Shown in pieces: positions 58,700-64,000 of a stretch of DNA of 64,000 nucleotides. Numbering within the stretch: position 1 is the stretch's first letter; each line of letters opens with the position of its first letter. Both the position numbers and the translations under genes were made by a program. The notes beneath the pieces were generated by a model. The model was not told where the DNA came from and searched no databases. It worked only from the letters and a program-made list of their open reading frames with translations. Origin of the DNA: Pseudocercospora fijiensis CIRAD86 (lineage: Eukaryota; Ascomycota; Dothideomycetes; Mycosphaerellales; Mycosphaerellaceae); assembly GCF_000340215.1 (NCBI RefSeq), contig NW_006921546.1, positions 775,787 through 839,786 on the forward strand, given 5' to 3'.

Positions 58700-61600
58700 C
58701 TAACTCCCTAGATCTAAGTACTCTAGTCCTACGCCCTCGAATCTCGCTACTATACGAATTACCTAGGCCTCTAGAAATGTCGCCGCTGCCTACTACTAAC
58801 CCTTTACTTCCTTTAGGATACGTACCTTACTTTCGGATTTATATACAAACGCGCGTATATACGTAAGGTAGGTGCCTCCCGTCCCTTCCCGCGTACCCGC
58901 GCTATTACTACGATAAAAAGGCGATCTTTCTCGCGCCTAAACTTCTTTATAAACAAACATACCTATATCGCCCTTCCCTCGACAAAGCGATAGGCGCTTA
59001 TAGTAAATACTACCCTCCTTAATTAACTATTAAAGACCGATAAACCCCTACCTCCTCTACGCGACCCGATACGTAAAACCCCCTCTACCGCCTCGTAAGC
59101 GCGTAATAGTAGAAGCCTCTAGTCGAGACCTTATTACGAGCGTAGCCTATAGCGGTATTTCCTACCTTCCTTCCGACTAGCGACTAAGCAATTACAATAC
59201 CCTACTCGAATAGGTATAATATCTTTAATCCGCTAACCTATCCCGCTAAACTAAAGTAGATATAATCTACGACAACCTAGGAAGTGTTAACAACTTTATT
59301 AAAGGTACCGAGCTAACCTATTATCGGCTTAAGAAGGCGCTCTTTAAAGGACTACCGAAAGAAATAGGAGATGTTCTTCGTACCCGAGGATCTACTATAG
59401 TATAGGCCCTCGAGTAGTATATAGGTAATAAATTTGCTACCCTATAAGCCGCCGCTACTCGTAGGAAGGCTACGGAAGATCGCTATAAGAACGATATTAC
59501 TAACAGTCCTATATTCTTTAGGAACTACCTAGACCTCTATAATGTCCGAGGTAATACCGTAAAAGAAATAGCTCGAGTCTTTAGGCTATAGAAGGATAGA
59601 AAGCTTAATAACTACGCAAACTTTAAGGACGCTAGCTAGGTTTCCGAAACTTAGCTTATTCTTCGCATCCTAAGCAATTACCTATACCGCCGAACGCTTA
59701 GGGCGAGATAGGGACGGGCAGATATTAATACCGTTACTATTACTACTAAGGACTATATAGTAGATAAGGAGGACGATACTCGTAAGGAGGGTAAGGATAA
59801 ATTCTTCCCCTAGAAAACGGAGGCTAGTAAGGCGAAGCTTAAGGCTATCGGTATTCGAATTAGCTAATACGAAGGCCCTCCTATAATTACTATTACTCCC
59901 GACGGGCGCCCTTTTTCGAGACCGCTAGGTAGCTACATTAAAGGCACTACTTCTAGGACTCTAGGGCTTAATGTCCCTCGATCCCGTATAGGTATATATA
60001 AGCGAATTAGTATACCTATTAGATTACTAGTTATATACAACCCGGCTAGCGACCCTCTAGCTAGATAGGACAACTAGTAGCGGTTACCCGCTCGCCCTAC
60101 TTAGCCTATTAGCTCTTGCTAAAATACGCCTCTATAACGTAATACGACTCGCCCTAACCTCCTAGTCGAAAACTCTACTTTACTACCTAATCGGACTAGT
60201 AGTAGGAGCGGTAATAACAGCCTTGCTCTAGGGGCTCCGCCTACTCGTCGAATTCGGACTACTACGCCTATCCCCCCTCTAGGAAGGATCCGTAGATCGA
60301 ACAGACTTAATAAGCTAAGTAGAGATCTTGCTATACCCCTCGAGGAGAACCTAACCGACGACCTTAATACCTTAAGACCTAAGCGGGGAGGCACTATATA
60401 CTATAAGGAACTAACCCCCGATAAGGACACTTAAATTAGAAATAGCCTAGCCTACTATAGCTACAATAGATTCTCGGAAGCCGACCGTAGTGCTTTAATA
60501 TAGTACGATAGTAAATCTAATAATACTATATAGGGAAGAGTAATTGCCCTTACTATAACTGTCCCTTATCCGCCTTGCTATACTTATACCCGCTACCTAT
60601 TTAGGACAATAGTTAGGTTTCGAGGAAAGGTTAGTCGAGAGCAGATAATAGAAACCTTAAGTAGCCCTAGATATAAGTACCGGAACGACCTTCTCCGCCT
60701 TCGAAATAAGAGACCTAACCTGTTTCGGAAAACTCGCCGTCCTCCTATCCCTAGCGGCTACCTTAGACTATATCGCTTTTTCCCTAAGGCCTATAGTTAC
60801 GAGAGCAAGATATACAACCCTTTAACTATTAAACGCGTTACCCTAGCGATTGCTACTAAGATTCGTAAGGCCTTCTCCCGTATAGGAGTAATAATAAAGG
60901 CTAGCTAGGATGCCTAGGTAAGAGATAGTACTATTACCTTAGATAGCATTACGAGCGACAAAGGCTCTACTAAACTATATAGAGCGGCCGTCTTTAGTTA
61001 GTATAATAATAAGAAAGTCGAAGCCGCCGCGGCCCCTCTACCCTTCGGAAAGATATCCCTATCTAACTAGTTTAAGCTAGAGGCTGCAATATACCTTTAG
61101 CATTAGCGTATAGTTAACGGAGTTTCGAATAAAGGTTAGCTTCGAACCGCCTTCTATTCTAGGTTCTAGTAAATCTACCGAGGAGACCCTGTCTACTAGC
61201 TCCTCTACGGCCTTACCCGCCCTAACTACGCTCTTAACCTAATCTCCTACCCGTACTACGCTAAGATAACTTAACCTAGTAACGGCGGTTCGACCGAGTT
61301 TGCTTATATTAACTAGCACCCTCTCGATCTCTAAGAAGGTATTACTACAAACTAAGTTTAAGGCTCCGTATCCTTCCTTCCTAAAACGGTAGAGACTGCT
61401 ACGAAGGTCTTCGCTAGGATCTACTAACTAGAAGTCTTTAACAAATAGTGTAAGGAACTTAAGATCCTTCGCTAGAAAAAGGGCCCTATATACGCCCCTC
61501 GGGGTTACATTCTCTCTATTAACTATAATACACATTGCCTAAATACTAAGATAGAGAATACCCTTAATAACTTTATTAAGAACGAGCTAAAAGGCAAGTA

Positions 61601-62640
61601 TCGAAATATAGGCTAGGAGTAGTATCCGGTCGGTGCCCTTAGAGTACGCCTAACCCTTCCCTACCTTCTATATAGCGCTTAGGCATTACCGAAGAACACT
61701 AAGAGGATAACTATACTCCCCTAGTTCTACCGATACGACTTAGTAACTAGAAAGCTCGATTGCGAAGCTAGAGGTACGTTTTAGGAACTCGCCGCTACCT
61801 ATCGAGACCTTCTTCCTAGCCCTACCTCGCTCTCTAGTCTTATAAACAAGTACGGTGCCCCTCTGTACGCGTTCCCGGCTATAGTACGCCTACGCAATAA
61901 TAACCTAATCTCGGAAGCCCTCGTTAGTCGATTAAAGTAGGACGATACTATAGTATAGCAATATATTCGAAGACTCTTTCGCAACCTTAACTAAGAAGGC
62001 TCTTTATATATACTCGAGAACTATTTAAAGCAGTATCGTAAGGATATAGCGTCGGTATACTCTAAGATATTAAGTAAGGTTATTCGGCTCGAGTAGGAAC
62101 ATTTCGGGGAGAAATTATTCTTTAAGGCTCTTATATAGTCTTTAAAAGACTAGAGTTGTATCCTAAACAATAGCGAAGATCGGTATATGCGCCTAAACTA
62201 GGATAATTTCTACCGATATTAGCCTACGCCTAATACTAGGGAGGAGTTTAATTAGGGAGGCTAGGGATTTATATACTAGTAGGAACCTAGTAAGGCAGAC
62301 CTTCCTACTAACTAGCGGCAGTCTAGCGCCCCTTTAGCGAAACCTGCTACCTACGCTTCGAAAGTCTCTACTCCTAGTAGAGTACTTTCGAACGTTAACT
62401 CCTAGTAGCTTAGTATCCCTAAGAAATAGCCTCCTTAGCTATCTTCTTTAAAGCAGCCTACGAACCCTATAGCTAATCCGAATAAGCGACAGACCCGCTA
62501 GGATATATAGGCTAAGGCGACGCGGACCTAGGCTCTTATCGACTAATTTAACTAGTAGGGGCGAGGAGGCAATTATAGCGGCTAGGGCCGTAGAGGTAAC
62601 TAAGGTAGACTAGCGACTCGTAGTAGAAAGAAATGAGTAA
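58700..62640 (+). pseudogene. ORF3 of giant gypsy: unknown ~1,300-codon protein
   Basis: A single frame apart from RIP stops. Segments include TKVDIIYDNLGSVNNFIKGT, LKKALFKGLPKEIGDVLRTR, NVRGNTVKEIARVFRL, KLKAIGIRIS, then a Pro/Arg middle and FSRIGVIIKAS, FKLEAAIYLQYQRIVNGVSN, LALPKNTKRITIL-type blocks. The final ~60 residues are an RG/QG-rich tail (RGGNYSGQGRRGNQGR) near 62560, typical of RNA-binding proteins. I recognise no enzyme, envelope or known accessory domain. The early part has the helical feel of a capsid. It lies after pol, where other LTR elements carry env or extra frames. Confidence 0.55.
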
Positions 62641-62642
62641 TA

Positions 62643-62667
62643 GGGTATAGTAGCTAGCTAGCTAGGA
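62643..62667 (+). promoter_or_regulatory. Junction motif, copy 4 (after ORF3)
   Basis: GGGTATAG followed by TAGCTAGCTAGCTAGG, about 110 bp before the polypurine tract and 3' LTR. Confidence 0.8.
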
Positions 62668-62776
62668 TACCGTTATAGGATAGTTAGTTTGGTTTTTTTA
62701 CGTGTTTAAGGTTTTTTAGTCTAGGAGGTAAGGAAGCGTTAGTCTAAGGGCAGACTTCTTAGTCCGGGAGGGAAAA

Positions 62777-63503
62777 TATAGTAGGGAAACCCGGCTTAGT
62801 ATAGGTATATATACTTGTACCCTCTCTCCTTTTTTTTGTACCCCCGAATATATACAACTACCTTTATAATTAGAACACATATATATACTATATAAGGAGA
62901 TATAGCTACGACAATATATAGCAAGAAAGACATAGGAAGTGTACCTAATCTAGCTGCAATGTAGCCCTCCCTATAGCTATTCTCTTCTCTTTAATATTTA
63001 CAACGCCTTCCCTTCGAAGTATATAATACTACGCCGACCCCTCGTAGTTACCTAAGAGATACTAAGTACTAGGCCTATAGCATATAGTTCCCTATATATA
63101 TACCTCTACCTACGACCTACTCGTCCCGCCTACACTAGCTACGACTATTATCGTCGATAAGTTTTATATTACTAAGATATATAGCGCTAAAGAGTAGTAT
63201 TAGCTAGTAACCGGCCCTATACCTATAGGCTAAGTTTGAGCCTATATAAGAGGCCTCCTTCGGTATAGTAGACAAATTATTAACCTCGTATAGTATATCG
63301 TTTATATTACACTTCTATAATGCCTATATTGTAGAGCTCTAGTTACTAGTCTAAGCGACAGTCTCGTTATACTATTATACTAAATATAGCTACCTATATT
63401 ACTATAGGTTATATTACCCTCGGTTGCCTATACTATTACTACTAGTAGTAGTAGTAGTGTTAGTTTCCGTCCTTTATTAGAGCCGAAGGTAGGGCTATCT
63501 TTT
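62777..63503 (+). repeat. 3' LTR of the giant gypsy element, with insertion
   Basis: Matches the 5' LTR from TATAGTAGGG to CGTCCCGCCTA and again from TAGAGCCGAAGG on. Between these lies the inverted 335-bp repeat. Confidence 0.8.
63139..63475 (-). repeat. Dispersed ~335-bp repeat, copy 2, inside the 3' LTR
   Basis: Inverted relative to copy 1 at 618-900: ends GTTAGTTTCCGTCCTTTA on the plus strand. The 5' LTR provides the empty site, giving the length of the insertion. No clear target duplication, but the edges show a weak CTA-type match. Confidence 0.65.
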
Positions 63504-64000
63504 TATATCTAATAGGTTCGGGTATATTAAAGGTAGTCTCTAGGTACGAATAGCTATAACCGAAGCGAGGGTACGATAAGAGCCTACGATACGGACGATA
63601 CCGAAGTATCTTAAGGGGCTATTACGACAAGTAGAGAAACCTCTTAACGAGGGCATCGCTTTAACCCCGAAAAGCTACAAACCCTTAGGACTATTATAGC
63701 TTAGGGCCTAGTCTATAACTATAGCTAGCTTTTAAGGACTCGGCTCCGGGTCGAAGACCTATTTAGTACCGCTTGCTCGAGATAAGCTACCGCCCGCCTA
63801 AGGAGAAGATAGATTAATTACCTATCGGCCTTGCTTAGTTTACTAAGACTATCGATAGATAGCAATTTCTAGATTGTAGGTCGGATAGCCGGGGAGTCCC
63901 CTATTAATCGGGTAGGGCTTTCCTAGATTCGTAGCCTCGCTTAGATAGTACTTAGCCTTCTACTAGGAAAAGAAGGCTACCGCCCCCCCTACCTAGCTAA
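63504..64000 (+). other. RIP'd DNA right of the giant element, unassigned
   Basis: The plus strand reads as a possible protein with RIP stops: PKYLKGLLRQVEKPLNEGI, ALTPKSYKPLGLL, LVPLARDKLPPAYGEDRLI. It does not look like the continuation of the SNF2-like frame. Cut off by the window end. Confidence 0.3.

Larger units (their letters stand above)
48981..63503 (+). mobile_element. Giant Ty3/gypsy element (14.5 kb) with three frames
   Basis: LTRs at 48981-49368 and 62777-63503 start TATAGTAGGGAAACCCGG and end GTAGGGCTATCTTT; the 3' copy is lengthened by a ~335-bp insertion. CCGGGAGGGAAAA, a polypurine tract, precedes the 3' LTR. Order: leader, ORF1 (gag-protease), ORF2 (RT-RNase H-integrase), ORF3 (unknown, ~3.9 kb). 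TAGCTAGCTAGCTAGG lies before, between and after the three frames. It interrupts the SNF2-like frame. I could not find a clear target duplication, so the exact outer ends are open. Confidence 0.8.

Noticed and set aside
1..64000. CRISPR arrays, rRNA or tRNA genes, bacterial-type operons
   Set aside because: None seen; the repeats present are eukaryotic minisatellites and transposon ends.
63504..64000. Continuation of the SNF2-like gene after the giant element
   Set aside because: Segments there show no DEAH-box region or other SNF2 motif, and no target duplication links the two flanks.

Overview
The window looks like filamentous-ascomycete (Pezizomycotina, probably Dothideomycetes) DNA. About 57 of 64 kb is transposable-element sequence that has passed through repeat-induced point mutation (RIP). 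CpA and TpG are almost absent and TpA is hugely over-represented, while CpG, CpC and CpT survive. Old open frames therefore carry TAG/TAA where Gln (CAA/CAG) or Trp (TGG) stood, ATA for ATG, Tyr for His/Cys and Asn for Asp. I read through such stops when naming remnants, and every RIP'd gene below is a pseudogene in its present state. Three small islands with normal dinucleotide use (23.2-24.98, 28.15-30.1 and 32.9-35.33 kb) hold the only ordinary genes.

Layout. 1-617: C-terminal end of a hAT transposase. 618-900: a dispersed repeat. 984-7922: Ty3/gypsy chromovirus with an antisense reading frame before its 3' LTR. 7923-9638 and 16715-19726: sequence holding two histone-H3-like genes, split by a second chromovirus (9639-16709, exact 5-bp target duplication ATTTA), and ending at 19726 in a hAT-type terminus. 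19917-23195: Fot1/pogo transposon. 23558-24975: broken gene with 35-residue repeats. 24980-28149: Ginger-type integrase transposon (4-bp duplication GCTG). 28401-29644 (-): three-exon gene. 29975-30545: tandem array across which RIP sets in. 30723-32882: Mutator-like element. 33267-33650 (-): broken small gene. 33840-35084 (-): intact 414-aa gene. 35331-37900: piggyBac element. 38.9-40.26 kb: Copia fragment. 40.9-48.97 kb: divergent pair of long decayed frames, one with a SNF2-type ATPase motif interrupted by a 403-bp hAT MITE (8-bp duplication). 48981-63503: a 14.5-kb LTR element with three long frames separated by a repeated palindromic motif.

The most unusual content is the pair of H3-fold genes in the repeat DNA. 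One has two introns whose removal restores the H3 reading frame. The other runs in one open frame across the later retrotransposon insertion and has N- and C-terminal extensions. The terminus at 19726 matches the MITE at 48.1 kb, and a hAT transposase tail lies upstream. I therefore propose, as inference, that the H3-like genes were cargo of a large hAT element. The second notable object is the giant gypsy element with an extra ~1,300-codon third frame and the same TAGCTAGCTAGCTAGG motif at each frame boundary.
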